Shown piece by piece: positions 1 to 9,393 of a stretch of DNA of 64,000 nucleotides (positions are counted from its first letter, which is position 1; every line of letters starts with the position of its first letter). The stretch is taken from the NCBI RefSeq assembly GCF_004785935.1, contig NZ_SRRP01000001.1:1302001-1366000 (forward strand). Reading direction: 5' to 3'. Both the position numbers and the translations under genes were made by a program. The notes below the pieces were generated by a model. It made no database searches, was not told the DNA's origin, and worked only from the letters and a program-made list of their open reading frames with translations. The DNA is from Streptococcus rubneri (GTDB taxonomy: Bacteria; Bacillota; Bacilli; Lactobacillales; Streptococcaceae).

Positions 1-2880
1 ATTTACATGTCTGAAAAAGAGAAATTGACCGATACCGTCAAGGATCAAGCACAGGCTGCTGGAAAAATCAGCTGGACCTTGGACGACAAACCGCTGGAAG
101 AGTGGAAAACTTGGGACATGGAAACAGGAACTCTTTCCAAAGATCCTTTCATCACTGTTGAAGAAAATAAAAACGGAAACGATTTGGATCTGACCTTTGA
201 CGTCAAGGAACTCTTTGGTGAAGATTTAAGCCTTCGGACTCCAAACAATATCCGTCGGACCTATCGCAACTATATCGGTGAACACGTCTTGGTCGGTACT
301 AGTGCTGATTTGGGACTCACTATCCGTAAAATCTTTAACTTCCGTCCTTACAAAGACTTCCATACCCATGAAGAAATGTTAGCCTCTATTGAGAAATCTA
401 AAGCAGAGGCGAAAACAGACCGTCTGGTTCAGCTCGAAACTCTTGGTAAGAGCGCCCAAGGACGTGATATGAAGATGGGAATCGTGAGTAAGGACCAAGC
501 CAGCATCGATCACTACCTCTCATCTACCAATCCAAAAGCCCTCACAAAACCAAGCGAGATGTTGGCAGCTCTGAAGGACAAGACCTTGGATTATAAACTA
601 CCTGTCCTTGTTCACAATACCCACGCCGATGAACAACCTGGAATTGATATTATCACGGGACTCTTCCGTACCTTCGCAACTGAAAATCAAGTCAGCTTTA
701 AGACTACGGATGAAGCCGGAAACGTCAAGAACGTGACCTTGGATATTCCAACCCTCTTAAATAAATTTATTTTCTTGTTTGACTTCACGGAAAACCCTGA
801 TGGGGACGCTCTCAACCTGCGTGCTTTGGCCAATGGACTGGATCCCAACCGCGATGCCAGCTACCAAACAAACCCCGAAGTGCGTACCGTCATCCAAATG
901 ATCAACAAGTGGAATCCAATTGCTCTCTATGATATCCATGGATTTGTCAAAGAATTCTTGATTGAGCCTGCAACACCTCCACATGATCCAAACTTTGAAT
1001 ACGACCTCATGTCCAACCTCATGCTAGAAAATGCCCGCCATATGGGCCGCGCAGGGGTTGCCAATTCCAAATACGACAGCTACATCATTCCAAAACTGGA
1101 TTGGGGAGATGGCTGGGATGATTCCTTCTCTGGTTATACAGGTGTCTATGCTGTCTATCACGGCATCTTGGGCCACACCATTGAAATACCAGAATCCAAC
1201 CAGGAATCTTATTATGCTGGTCGTAATGCTGTCCTCGGCGGCATTGACTTCCTCAACCAAGATCCAGACAAACTCCTTGAGATGCGGCTCAACTTCTACC
1301 TACGTGGTCTCAACAAGATTGAAGATCCAAAAGCAGAAAATGAATTAGTAGGACCAACTGGTGAAGTTGTCGGTCGTGTGAAGAATGGTCGTCCGAAATT
1401 CTTCCCTGACTATTATGTTATCCCAATGGGACTCGACAAGGACAATGACGCCCAAGAAGCCTTCAATATGATCGACTACTTCAAACGAAACGGTGTCCTC
1501 GTTAAAGAACTCAAAGAAGATACAGGCAACTACAAAAAAGGGGACTTAGTCATTGATATGGCCCAAGCCAAACGTGGCTACGCCAACCATATCCTCTACA
1601 AAGGTTCCAATGAATCAGCATGGGCTGCTATGTATGCGGAACTTCTCGTCAACTTCCCTGATATGAGAGGGTTCAAAGCAGAACCAGTCTTCAAGGACGG
1701 GCTCTTTACAGGCAAACTAGGGGAAGTCACAACTACCCGTGCCACTCGAACCTCAGAAATCGATCCAAAGGCACCTTACTACGTCATCGCTAATACATCA
1801 GCCAGCGCTGTTCAAGCAGTAAACAAGGCGATTTCCCAAGGCAAATCTGTTTACCTAACAGATGATGGCTACATCGTTGACCGTGATACCTTCGCATCGC
1901 TCCTTCCAAACTATGCTATCTACGGCGAAGCCCTCTACAAGGTACCAAACGGTCCAACCTTGAAACCATTGAAAATCTACTCGCCTAATTATCACTACTA
2001 CTGGGCAGGAGTCGACTCACCAGCGCATTCTAGCTTAGTGCTTGCGAAACTTGGCTTCCAAATCGTCGATACACCAGAGGAAGCCGATGTAGTGGTTCTT
2101 GAAAGCAACCGCTTTGACGCTTCCATCTTTGGTAAGAAACCAACTCTCGTCATCGGCGGGGAAGCCATGCAAAAACTGGAAAAATTGGGAGTCCTTGCAG
2201 GCTTCGATGCTGAAAAACTAAAAGGTGGCAGTGACTACGAGGGCTTGATGAAGGCCATCATCGATGACCAAGATCCACTGACCAGTGGTTACAAGAAGAA
2301 CACCCTCTTCTACTCCAACTCAGGAAACTGGATTGAAAAAGTTCCAAGCAACTTCAAGACCTTGATGAGCATCGCTTCAAGCGACTACTACATTGCTGGC
2401 TGGTGGCCAAAAAATGAAGTCCTAGCCAATAAGGTCATGGCCATCTCTGGAGAACTTCTTGGCCAACCACTCTTTGTCTATGCCGGAAATCCAACCAATC
2501 GCCAACACCCTGTCCACTTCTTCCGCTGGGTAACCAACGCGATCTTTGGCAGCAAGTTAGCAAGCTTGATGGATTACGTACCAGCCAAAGAACCAGATCA
2601 GGTGGTGGTTCCAATTCATAACCAAACAACCACTCCACAGCCAATCTTGGCTAAGAAGGACACTACTAAAGTTCTCCTTACACAAAAAGAAACCGCAGCT
2701 GAAGCTGAGGAAAGCGCGCAAACCTTGAGCTACCAAGTGGGACAAAGATTCCAAGAAAATCCAGCCAAGGCGCAATTACCACAAACTGGAGATCACTCAA
2801 CCGGACACTTTGTTCTTTCAAGCTTCTTGCTAGCCGTTAGCGGAGGCTTCCTCCTCTTGAAAAAGAAAGAAGTTGAATAA
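1..2880 (+). CDS. LPXTG-anchored M14 family zinc carboxypeptidase (5' end outside window)
   Basis: The reading frame is open from base 1, and the first in-frame ATG (base 7) has no signal peptide after it, so the true N-terminus lies upstream. At least 957 residues are visible. Numbering from the ATG at 7, the M14 zinc site is seen as HADE (H206, E209) with a later zinc His in DIHGF (H311) and a candidate catalytic Glu in GHTIEIPE (about E393). The C-terminus has a sortase signal LPQTG (924-928), a hydrophobic stretch and a KKK tail, so the protein should be covalently attached to the peptidoglycan and act outside the cell. The family removes C-terminal residues from peptides. The substrate is unknown; nutrition from host peptides or wall-peptide trimming are both possible. 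It converges with dexB across a shared terminator. Confidence 0.9.
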   Translation: MYMSEKEKLTDTVKDQAQAAGKISWTLDDKPLEEWKTWDMETGTLSKDPFITVEENKNGNDLDLTFDVKELFGEDLSLRTPNNIRRTYRNYIGEHVLVGTSADLGLTIRKIFNFRPYKDFHTHEEMLASIEKSKAEAKTDRLVQLETLGKSAQGRDMKMGIVSKDQASIDHYLSSTNPKALTKPSEMLAALKDKTLDYKLPVLVHNTHADEQPGIDIITGLFRTFATENQVSFKTTDEAGNVKNVTLDIPTLLNKFIFLFDFTENPDGDALNLRALANGLDPNRDASYQTNPEVRTVIQMINKWNPIALYDIHGFVKEFLIEPATPPHDPNFEYDLMSNLMLENARHMGRAGVANSKYDSYIIPKLDWGDGWDDSFSGYTGVYAVYHGILGHTIEIPESNQESYYAGRNAVLGGIDFLNQDPDKLLEMRLNFYLRGLNKIEDPKAENELVGPTGEVVGRVKNGRPKFFPDYYVIPMGLDKDNDAQEAFNMIDYFKRNGVLVKELKEDTGNYKKGDLVIDMAQAKRGYANHILYKGSNESAWAAMYAELLVNFPDMRGFKAEPVFKDGLFTGKLGEVTTTRATRTSEIDPKAPYYVIANTSASAVQAVNKAISQGKSVYLTDDGYIVDRDTFASLLPNYAIYGEALYKVPNGPTLKPLKIYSPNYHYYWAGVDSPAHSSLVLAKLGFQIVDTPEEADVVVLESNRFDASIFGKKPTLVIGGEAMQKLEKLGVLAGFDAEKLKGGSDYEGLMKAIIDDQDPLTSGYKKNTLFYSNSGNWIEKVPSNFKTLMSIASSDYYIAGWWPKNEVLANKVMAISGELLGQPLFVYAGNPTNRQHPVHFFRWVTNAIFGSKLASLMDYVPAKEPDQVVVPIHNQTTTPQPILAKKDTTKVLLTQKETAAEAEESAQTLSYQVGQRFQENPAKAQLPQTGDHSTGHFVLSSFLLAVSGGFLLLKKKEVE

Positions 2881-2908
2881 GTTCCAGGTTTAGACTTGGA
2901 TGACATGA

Positions 2909-2938
2909 AAAGAACCTTCGCAGAGGCGAAGGTTCTTT
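2909..2938. terminator. Bidirectional Rho-independent terminator (M14 peptidase / dexB)
   Basis: A 13-bp perfect inverted repeat (AAAGAACCTTCGC) with a 4-base loop is flanked by A/T runs on both sides. It lies exactly between two convergent genes, so it probably serves both. Confidence 0.85.
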
Positions 2939-4606
2939 CTATTCCACCAATTCCAACACAACAGTTTGGTAAGGGGCCAATTCTAATACCTGGTCTCCTT
3001 CTTGGAACATCCCAGCAGTATTATTTAAAATAACCGTTTTAATCAGAGCTGGCAACTCCAAAGTGGCCTGGCGACTTTGGAAATTGCTGATTACCAAGAG
3101 ACGCTTGTCCCCACGGCGTTCGAATGCGATGATATTCTCACGGTCCCGATAAGATGGGATCATATCTCCAAACCGGATGGTATTTCCATAGAGGGGATGG
3201 CGATACAAGGCCGTCAGCTGGCGATAATAATTCAAGATGGAATTTGGATCCTTTTCCTGGTCTTCCACATTGATGGCAATATTTGGTTTAGGACTGATCA
3301 ACCAGGCTGGCCCATCACTAAAGCCCAGACCTGCCTCTGCCGACCATTGCATCGGCGTCCGCGCATTGTCCCGGCTGTATTTGGCAATCGCTGCTAAGGC
3401 TTCTTCCTCGCTCAAACCAGCTTCTTTAGCGACATGGTAGCCATTGATGGTCGCGATATCATCAAAGTCCTCCACCGATTCAAAGACTTGGTTTTCCATC
3501 CCAATTTCTTGGCCTTGGTAGATAAAAGGAATTCCCTTACGCAAAACCTGAATGGTTCCCAGGGCTTTTTTACTGGTATCGTTTACTGGACCTTCTGCGA
3601 TATAGTGGGACACCCCACGAGGTTCGTCGTGATTTTCGATAATGGTTGAGAGAACCCCAATCCTATCTGCACGCTCATGCGCTTGGAAAATACTTTCCTT
3701 GAGTTCTTCCGCTGTTGGAAGAGTATGGTCAAACCAGCCCTTTCCTTCCTGCCCTAAGCAGGTTTGTTTGAAGTCAAAGATGGAAGAGAAGACACCATCT
3801 TTTCCAATAAAGAAGTGCAACTCTTCATCGGTTTCATTGAAAACTTCCCCTACAGTGAAGGCATTGTACTTGGCAAAAGTACGCTCCTTTAACTCTCGTA
3901 AGAAAGGTTCAATCGGTTGGGCATTTACCAGCGATTCAGGCACTGGGACCAGGCCATTCTTACGGTCTGATGGAAGCGAACGCCATTCTAAATCCTTTTT
4001 AATATTGATGATGGCATCAATCCGGAAGCCCGCGATTCCCTTGTCCAACCACCAATTGATCATCCTGTAAATTTCTTCGCGCAAGACAGGATTTTGCCAA
4101 TTGAGATCTGGCTGATCCTTGTGGAAAGAATGAAGATAGTATTTGTTGGTGCCATGAACCGGCTCCCAAACACTGCCCCCAAAGTAACTTTCCCAGTTGT
4201 TGGGTTCTTTGTCACTTTCAATAAAATAAAAGTAATCCGCATAAGGGCCATCTGGATCCGCTAAAGCCTTTTGGAACCACTCGTGATGACTGGAGCAATG
4301 GTTAACCACCAAGTCCATAATGATAGAAATTCCTCGCTTCTTACCTTCCGCAATCAACTCTTCCATATCTTCCATGCTCCCAAAAAGGGGGTCAATGGCA
4401 TAATAATCGGAAATATCATATCCCTGATCAATAAAAGGGCTCTTGTAAACAGGCGATAACCAGAGAATATCAATCGCCAACTGTTGAAGGTAATCGAGTT
4501 TCTCCGTGATTCCTTTTAAATCACCAACACCATCGCCATTGCTGTCCTTAAAGCTTTTTGGGTAAATCTGGTAAGCGACCTTCCCCTTCCACCAATCTTT
4601 TTCCAT
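2939..4606 (-). CDS. dexB: Glucan 1,6-alpha-glucosidase (dextran glucosidase), GH13
   Basis: A 555-residue cytoplasmic GH13 enzyme without a signal peptide. The GH13 regions are visible in order: MDLVVNH (98-103 region), GFRIDAI with nucleophile D197, VGEVF with acid/base E254, and ENHDE with D327. QIYPKSFKDSNGDG near the N-terminus is typical of the DexB/oligo-1,6-glucosidase subgroup. It would hydrolyse isomalto-oligosaccharides or short dextrans to glucose. It follows msmK, the ATPase that energises multiple-sugar uptake in streptococci, with a 66-base gap that contains an imperfect hairpin. Specificity for alpha-1,6 rather than alpha-1,4 bonds is inferred from family resemblance and gene context. 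Confidence 0.92.
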   Translation of the reverse strand: MEKDWWKGKVAYQIYPKSFKDSNGDGVGDLKGITEKLDYLQQLAIDILWLSPVYKSPFIDQGYDISDYYAIDPLFGSMEDMEELIAEGKKRGISIIMDLVVNHCSSHHEWFQKALADPDGPYADYFYFIESDKEPNNWESYFGGSVWEPVHGTNKYYLHSFHKDQPDLNWQNPVLREEIYRMINWWLDKGIAGFRIDAIINIKKDLEWRSLPSDRKNGLVPVPESLVNAQPIEPFLRELKERTFAKYNAFTVGEVFNETDEELHFFIGKDGVFSSIFDFKQTCLGQEGKGWFDHTLPTAEELKESIFQAHERADRIGVLSTIIENHDEPRGVSHYIAEGPVNDTSKKALGTIQVLRKGIPFIYQGQEIGMENQVFESVEDFDDIATINGYHVAKEAGLSEEEALAAIAKYSRDNARTPMQWSAEAGLGFSDGPAWLISPKPNIAINVEDQEKDPNSILNYYRQLTALYRHPLYGNTIRFGDMIPSYRDRENIIAFERRGDKRLLVISNFQSRQATLELPALIKTVILNNTAGMFQEGDQVLELAPYQTVVLELVE

Positions 4607-4627
4607 GTCTTGTCTCCTTAAAATGAA

Positions 4628-4656
4628 AGAGACCGAGACAAATCGTCTCAGTCTCT
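4628..4656 (-). terminator. Hairpin between msmK and dexB, possible partial terminator
   Basis: A 12-bp stem (AGAGACCGAGAC against GTCTCAGTCTCT) with one C-A mismatch and a 5-base loop. On the minus strand it is followed by only a weak T-rich stretch (TTTCATTTT). It could reduce dexB expression relative to msmK or mark an RNA processing site. Confidence 0.55.
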
Positions 4657-4672
4657 ATAGTGTCAGTAGGTA

Positions 4673-5803
4673 TTAGTATACTGTTTTTTCAGTTTCTTTA
4701 TCGAAGAAGTGAGCTTTGTTCAAGTCAAATCCAAGTTCAATTGTTTCACCAGTTCCAAGGTAGTCACGCGCATCCACTTTTGCGATAAATTCGTTGTCAC
4801 CAACTTGGCAGTACAAGTGAGATTCAGAACCGAGCAACTCAGATACTGAGATCGTAGCTTTCACGACTGATTCTGGGAAAGTTTCAAGGAAAGCAGCTTC
4901 TGTATTCACGTCTTCTGGACGGATACCAAAAATCAATTCTTTACCATCATAGCCTTTTTCTTTCAAGACTTTCAAAGCACCTTCTGGAACTTTCAAATTC
5001 AATCCATTGGCAATGATGTGTCCACCTTCCAATTTTACATTGATGAAGTTCATCGCAGGGCTTCCGATAAATCCAGCTACGAATTTGTTAACTGGGTTTT
5101 TGTACACTTCTTGCGGAGAACCAATTTGTTCCACACGTCCAATTGTACCAGTACCAGCTGGGTTTTTAGTAGCTGACATGATAACGATACGGTCTGCCAA
5201 TGTCATCGCTTCTGTTTGGTCGTGAGTTACGTAGATGGTTGTAGCACCGATACGACGGTGGATTTTCGCGATTTCAGCACGCATCGATACACGCAATTTA
5301 GCATCCAAGTTTGACAAAGGTTCGTCCATCAAGAATACTTTTGCATCACGGACAATGGCACGTCCCATAGCCACACGTTGACGTTGACCACCAGAAAGGT
5401 CAGCTGGTTTACGATCCAAGAATTCTTTCAAGCCAAGGATTTCAGCTGCTTCTTGTACACGTTTGTCGATATCTTCCTTGCTGTATTTACGCAATTTCAA
5501 ACCAAATGCCATGTTATCGTAAACAGTCATGTGTGGGTAAAGAGCGTAGTTTTGGAATACCATGGCGATGTCACGGTCTTTAGGTGCCACGTTGTTTACA
5601 ACAGTACCATCGATGGAACATTCACCTTCTGTGATATCTTCAAGACCAGCGATCATACGAAGAGTTGTTGATTTACCACATCCTGAAGGACCTACGAAAA
5701 CGATAAACTCTTTGTCTTTGATGTCCAAGTTGAAGTCTTCAACTGAATAGTGTTCGCTGTTTGGGTATTTTTTGTAAATATTTTTAAGATTTAATTCTAC
5801 CAT
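4673..5803 (-). CDS. msmK: Multiple-sugar ABC transporter ATP-binding protein MsmK
   Basis: A 376-residue ATPase of the MalK/MsmK/UgpC type. It has Walker A GPSGCGKST (38-46), signature LSGGQRQRVAMGRA, Walker B VFLMDEPLSNLDA, the H-loop YVTHDQTEAM, and a C-terminal MalK-type regulatory domain of about 130 residues containing GIRPEDV. In streptococci one MsmK energises several carbohydrate importers whose operons lack their own ATPase. That fits here, because no permease or binding-protein gene lies nearby. The start has a clear AAAGGAG site. The promoter carries a cre-like site. Confidence 0.95.
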   Translation of the reverse strand: MVELNLKNIYKKYPNSEHYSVEDFNLDIKDKEFIVFVGPSGCGKSTTLRMIAGLEDITEGECSIDGTVVNNVAPKDRDIAMVFQNYALYPHMTVYDNMAFGLKLRKYSKEDIDKRVQEAAEILGLKEFLDRKPADLSGGQRQRVAMGRAIVRDAKVFLMDEPLSNLDAKLRVSMRAEIAKIHRRIGATTIYVTHDQTEAMTLADRIVIMSATKNPAGTGTIGRVEQIGSPQEVYKNPVNKFVAGFIGSPAMNFINVKLEGGHIIANGLNLKVPEGALKVLKEKGYDGKELIFGIRPEDVNTEAAFLETFPESVVKATISVSELLGSESHLYCQVGDNEFIAKVDARDYLGTGETIELGFDLNKAHFFDKETEKTVY

Positions 5804-5827
5804 GATGGTACTCCTTTGATTTTTATA

Positions 5828-5856
5828 ATTCTATTGTAAATGAAAACGCTTTACAA
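5828..5856 (-). promoter_or_regulatory. msmK promoter with overlapping cre-like (CcpA) site
   Basis: On the minus strand, -35 TTGTAA and -10 TAGAAT are separated by 17 bases. Inside the spacer and overlapping the -35, bases 5841-5854 (TGAAAACGCTTTAC) resemble a catabolite-responsive element. Read on the minus strand it matches 12 of 14 consensus positions. CcpA repression of msmK-dexB in glucose is the natural inference. Confidence 0.7.
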
Positions 5857-5885
5857 ATCTATGGCAGGTCTCACAAAAAAGAAAA

Positions 5886-5914
5886 AGAGTTTTGTGCAAC
5901 TTGCACAAAACTCT
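5886..5914 (-). terminator. Rho-independent terminator after the PucR-type regulator gene
   Basis: A 14-bp perfect inverted repeat (AGAGTTTTGTGCAA and complement) is centred on a single base. It is followed on the minus strand by TTTTTCTTTTTT. It ends the cysS-mrnC-regulator transcript upstream of msmK. Confidence 0.85.
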
Positions 5915-5926
5915 GGATTGATTCCC

Positions 5927-6787
5927 TTACATCACATCTTGTAATACCAAATGGTAACAAAGGGCTAGATCTGTCAGATTTTTTAACTGGAGACCCGTTA
6001 GCTCCTCCCATTTATCCATCTTGTATTGAAGGGAATTGCGATGGAGATAGAGTTGCTGGGCCGCCTTGGTCACAACTGCTCCATTGTCCCAGAGGGCAAC
6101 AATGATGTCCTGCAACTGATCTTGACTCGCAATCAACTGACGCAAGCCTTCTTTGATAGGATGTAGATCCAAATCTTCCTGCTCGATTCCCCATAGGTAG
6201 AGTTGAGAAAAGCGGTAGACTCCCTGATGACCTTGTCGAATCCAGGACCTAAAAACTGCCCGCTCTGTCCGAATCATTGAAGACAGTTTCCCATCTTTAG
6301 ACTCTCCCCAAACCTGTCCCACCATGATGGAAAGATTGAGGTTGAAATCATACTCCATGGCAGAAACAGTATCTTTTAAAATAGCAGCCACAGCTAGCGA
6401 CTGGTCTTGATCTAGAACGAACACATAATCTTGCCCACTCAGTTGCAAGACTGCTCGGAAGTTGAGCAAAAGGATCTGCATCATCTCTAACCAAGAAGCC
6501 GTTCCTTCCGCTGTCGAATGCGAGACGTGGCAATAGATGAGTTGTATTTTTTTGATGACTTGAGGAGCTTCTCCCTTCCCATCGATCAGGTATTGGTACC
6601 AAGGATTGGGGGCAAGATCTTCCTCACTAGCCAACCAGGCAATCAATTGTTTTTCTCTCTCGGTCAGCTCTTCTTCCTTCAGTAGCAACCATTGCTGGGC
6701 CTGAAGAGGGATGGCTACAAAACCCGCTGGTGGAGTCGGTTGATCCGTCACCTCAGCATGAGGGAACCACTCTCTGATATCTTTCAC
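5927..6787 (-). CDS. PucR/CdaR-family helix-turn-helix protein
   Basis: About 286 residues. The last 60 residues form a PucR C-terminal HTH (LWDNGAVVTKAAQQLYLHR, then NSLQYKMDKWEELTG), which is the DNA-binding module of PucR/CdaR regulators. The N-terminal two thirds shows no recognisable sensor motif. I prefer a GTG start at 6787, because it overlaps the mrnC stop as TAGTG and has GAAGGG 8 bases upstream. An in-frame longer reading would begin at 6823, inside mrnC. It is translationally coupled to mrnC, at the end of the cysS-mrnC cluster. Its target genes cannot be told from the sequence. Confidence 0.75.
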   Translation of the reverse strand: MKDIREWFPHAEVTDQPTPPAGFVAIPLQAQQWLLLKEEELTEREKQLIAWLASEEDLAPNPWYQYLIDGKGEAPQVIKKIQLIYCHVSHSTAEGTASWLEMMQILLLNFRAVLQLSGQDYVFVLDQDQSLAVAAILKDTVSAMEYDFNLNLSIMVGQVWGESKDGKLSSMIRTERAVFRSWIRQGHQGVYRFSQLYLWGIEQEDLDLHPIKEGLRQLIASQDQLQDIIVALWDNGAVVTKAAQQLYLHRNSLQYKMDKWEELTGLQLKNLTDLALCYHLVLQDVM

Positions 6788-7182
6788 TACTTTATCCCTT
6801 CTTCCACTTTTTGGATACACCAAGCTACCAGTTCTTCTAAACGAGAAATTTCATTGGTCAAATGCAGGTAACCCATAACCGCTTCAAAGCCTGTCGACAT
6901 ACGATAGGTCACGACGTCGGCATTTTTGGCCTTGGTATGGCTATTGGTATTACGACCGCGTTTATAGATTTCGACTTCTTTCACTGTCAAAACATCTTCC
7001 TCAAGCATCATCGCAATCAGATTAGCCTGAGCCTTGGCAGAGACATACCTCGTTGCAGCCTGGTGGAGTTTATTAGGCTTGGTCATCCCTTGCAAAATCA
7101 AATGCTTACGGATATACATGGAATAAACCGCATCCCCTTCAAAGGCAAGAGCTATGCCGTTGATTAGATTGATATCAATCAC
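6787..7182 (-). CDS. mrnC: Mini-ribonuclease III
   Basis: 131 residues, the usual size for MrnC, which is an RNase III catalytic domain without a double-stranded RNA-binding domain. Family residues are visible: [21 protein letters not shown] near the N-terminus, KPNKLHQAA, and the region [10 protein letters not shown] then [23 protein letters not shown]. The enzyme matures 23S rRNA precursor ends in Firmicutes. It overlaps the end of cysS by 8 bases and is followed by the PucR-type gene with overlapping stop/start. This cysS-mrnC order is common in Firmicutes. Confidence 0.93.
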   Translation of the reverse strand: MIDINLINGIALAFEGDAVYSMYIRKHLILQGMTKPNKLHQAATRYVSAKAQANLIAMMLEEDVLTVKEVEIYKRGRNTNSHTKAKNADVVTYRMSTGFEAVMGYLHLTNEISRLEELVAWCIQKVEEGIK

Positions 7183-8518
7183 GTGTCCACCTTACACCTT
7201 CTTTAGTGTCTAACAGTTTAATCCCTTGAGCTGCTAGCTCATCTCGAATCTCATCTGCTCGCGCAAAATCTTTATTAGCCCGTGCTTCTTGTCGTTCTGC
7301 AATCAAGGCTTCAATATCCGCAGCTAAAACTTCTTCGATAAAGACTACACCAAAGACTTCTAACATCTTTGCCAAAGCCTCCTTGACGTCTTGGTTGTAA
7401 TGACCTGAGTTGATCCATTTGGCCATTTCAAAGACAACGGTGACCCCGTTCGCTGCATTGATATCTTCATCCATTGCCGCGATAAACTTGTCCACAAAGC
7501 TTTGCAAGTCTGCTGGATCTACTTCTCCAGTGAAGGGCTGCTCATAGGTATTTTTCAAATACTTGAGGTTGGTCTCCGCATCGCGGACAGCTTTTTCTGT
7601 GAAGTTGATGGGCTTGCGGTAGTGTTGGGTCGCAAAGAAGAAACGAAGCACTTGACCATCGATAGTCTTCAAAGCATCATGCACAGTGATAAAGTTGCCC
7701 AAAGACTTGGACATCTTGACATTGTCGATATTGACAAAGCCATTGTGCATCCAGTAGTTGGCAAAGGTTTGACCAGTTTTAGCCTCTGACTGTGCAATTT
7801 CATTGGTATGGTGTGGAAACTCAAGATCAGCTCCACCACCGTGGATATCAATAGTATCCCCTAAAATCCCCGTTGACATAACCGAACATTCAATGTGCCA
7901 ACCCGGACGACCAGGTCCCCAAGGACTGTCCCAAGAAACTTCACCCGGCTTCGCAGACTTCCAAAGGGCAAAGTCGACCGGATTTTCCTTGCGAGCCGTC
8001 TCTTCATCTGTCCGACCTGAAGCTCCTAGCTCCAAGTCTTCTAGAGTTTTATTAGCCAATTTGGCATAGTTGTGGGATTTTTCCACACGGAAATAGACAT
8101 CGCCTTGACTCTCATAAGCATAGCCTTTTTCGATCAAATCAGCGACAAAACGGATGATGTCATCCATAAACTCGACCACACGAGGGTGGCGGGTTGCAGG
8201 TTTCACTCCAAGAGCCGTCACATCCTCACGAAAGGCCGCAATGTATTTGTCTGCCACTTCCTGAGGAGTAATGTTTTCCTCTTTGGCACGGTTGATAATC
8301 TTATCATCCACATCTGTAAAGTTGGAAATGTAGTTAACTTGGTAACCACGATACTCAAAGTAGCGACGAATCGTGTCAAAGGCTACCGTTGAACGGGCGT
8401 TCCCTACGTGGATATAGTTGTAAACGGTTGGCCCACAAACATACATGCGGACCTTTCCTTCCTCGATGGGAACAAATTCTCGCAGATCACGAGACATAGT
8501 ATCATAGATTTTAATCAT
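7175..8518 (-). CDS. cysS: Cysteinyl-tRNA synthetase
   Basis: 447 residues from the ATG at 8518; a TTG two codons earlier is less likely. Class I synthetase signatures are present: HVGN as the HIGH motif in the region [10 protein letters not shown], and KMSKSLGN as KMSKS. The zinc-site Cys is in VCGPTVYNY, with others in HIECSVM and the [11 protein letters not shown] region. It charges tRNA-Cys in the cytoplasm. The ribosome binding site is weak, but a promoter is visible about 25 bases upstream, so the mRNA leader would be short. cysE lies upstream on the same strand. Confidence 0.96.
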   Translation of the reverse strand: MIKIYDTMSRDLREFVPIEEGKVRMYVCGPTVYNYIHVGNARSTVAFDTIRRYFEYRGYQVNYISNFTDVDDKIINRAKEENITPQEVADKYIAAFREDVTALGVKPATRHPRVVEFMDDIIRFVADLIEKGYAYESQGDVYFRVEKSHNYAKLANKTLEDLELGASGRTDEETARKENPVDFALWKSAKPGEVSWDSPWGPGRPGWHIECSVMSTGILGDTIDIHGGGADLEFPHHTNEIAQSEAKTGQTFANYWMHNGFVNIDNVKMSKSLGNFITVHDALKTIDGQVLRFFFATQHYRKPINFTEKAVRDAETNLKYLKNTYEQPFTGEVDPADLQSFVDKFIAAMDEDINAANGVTVVFEMAKWINSGHYNQDVKEALAKMLEVFGVVFIEEVLAADIEALIAERQEARANKDFARADEIRDELAAQGIKLLDTKEGVRWTRD

Positions 8519-8543
8519 AAACAAGATTGTAAGGGCATCTTCT

Positions 8544-8571
8544 ATTCTACTAAGTCTGACAAGGGATACAA
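8544..8571 (-). promoter_or_regulatory. Probable cysS promoter
   Basis: Minus-strand TTGTAT (-35), a 16-base spacer and TAGAAT (-10), ending about 26 bases before the cysS ATG. This would let cysS be transcribed separately from cysE. The rest of the 233-base gap between cysE and cysS shows no ORF with a ribosome binding site. Confidence 0.55.
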
Positions 8572-8751
8572 ATCCGCGCCTACTTTCAGCAGTAAAATAA
8601 TCTAAGCGACAAGGTCCCTTAAAAGCCCTCCATCCTTTCTATCTAAAAATAAGAGAAGAAGCAAGAAAAGTAGAAAATGAGCTAAAAGCGGTGAAGCCTT
8701 TTTCTCAGACTACCGTTTAGGCTCAAATTCTTATTTCATTCATGCAAAGTT

Positions 8752-9369
8752 CTAGAGATTAGAAGACTCGTGACTTTCTTCTTTACAGTGTTCAAGCTTT
8801 TGAACATAGTATTCCCGTTTTTCCTCTTCTTGGTGAATAATCGGTTCATCCTTCTTGCCGTGAACACGAACAATTTTAGCCGGAATCCCCACAACAGTGA
8901 CATCACTCGGCACATCAGAAACGACGACGGCACCTGCTCCAACCTTGGATTTGGCCCCAATCTCAATAGGTCCAATGACCTGAGCATGGGCAGACACCAG
9001 CGCTCCTTCCTTGACGGTTGGATGGCGCTTCCCTGTATCCTTTCCAGTTCCACCGAGCGTCACCCCATGGTAGAGCATAACGCCCTTTTCGACAACGGCT
9101 GTCTCACCAATAACGAGACCTGCCCCGTGGTCGATAAAAACTCCCGAAGCAATGGTCGCACCTGGGTGGATTTCAATCTGGGTCCAAAAACGCCAGAACT
9201 GGCTATGCATGCGAGCTAGGAGTTTAAAGCCATGGTTCCACAAAAAGTGAGAAACACGGTGAGCAGCCAGTGCTTTAACCCCAGGATAGGTCAAGAGAAC
9301 CTCCAGAGATGTTCGGGCTGCTGGGTCATTTTCTTTTACAATATCAATGGTTTCACGCCACCATCCCAT
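8752..9369 (-). CDS. cysE: Serine O-acetyltransferase
   Basis: 205 residues. The C-terminal half is a left-handed beta-helix with hexapeptide repeats (IEIHPGATIASGVFIDHG onward, then GVTLGGTG, HPTVKEGALV, IGPIEIG, KVGAGAVVV, and VVGIPAKIV). The CysE residues D and H in FIDHGAG and the H in MLYHGVTLGGTG are present. It acetylates L-serine to O-acetylserine, the first committed step of cysteine synthesis. It lies 24 bases after pnp and upstream of cysS, which links cysteine synthesis with cysteine charging. The C-terminal tail is charged and Glu/His rich. Confidence 0.94.
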   Translation of the reverse strand: MGWWRETIDIVKENDPAARTSLEVLLTYPGVKALAAHRVSHFLWNHGFKLLARMHSQFWRFWTQIEIHPGATIASGVFIDHGAGLVIGETAVVEKGVMLYHGVTLGGTGKDTGKRHPTVKEGALVSAHAQVIGPIEIGAKSKVGAGAVVVSDVPSDVTVVGIPAKIVRVHGKKDEPIIHQEEEKREYYVQKLEHCKEESHESSNL

Positions 9370-9393
9370 ACCGTGCTCCTTTCTTTTGATTGC

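Noticed and set aside
8519-8751. T-box riboswitch in front of cysS
   Set aside because: Aminoacyl-tRNA synthetase leaders often carry T-boxes, but the conserved GGTGG-ACCGCG type core is absent; only a loosely similar GGCGCGG is seen.
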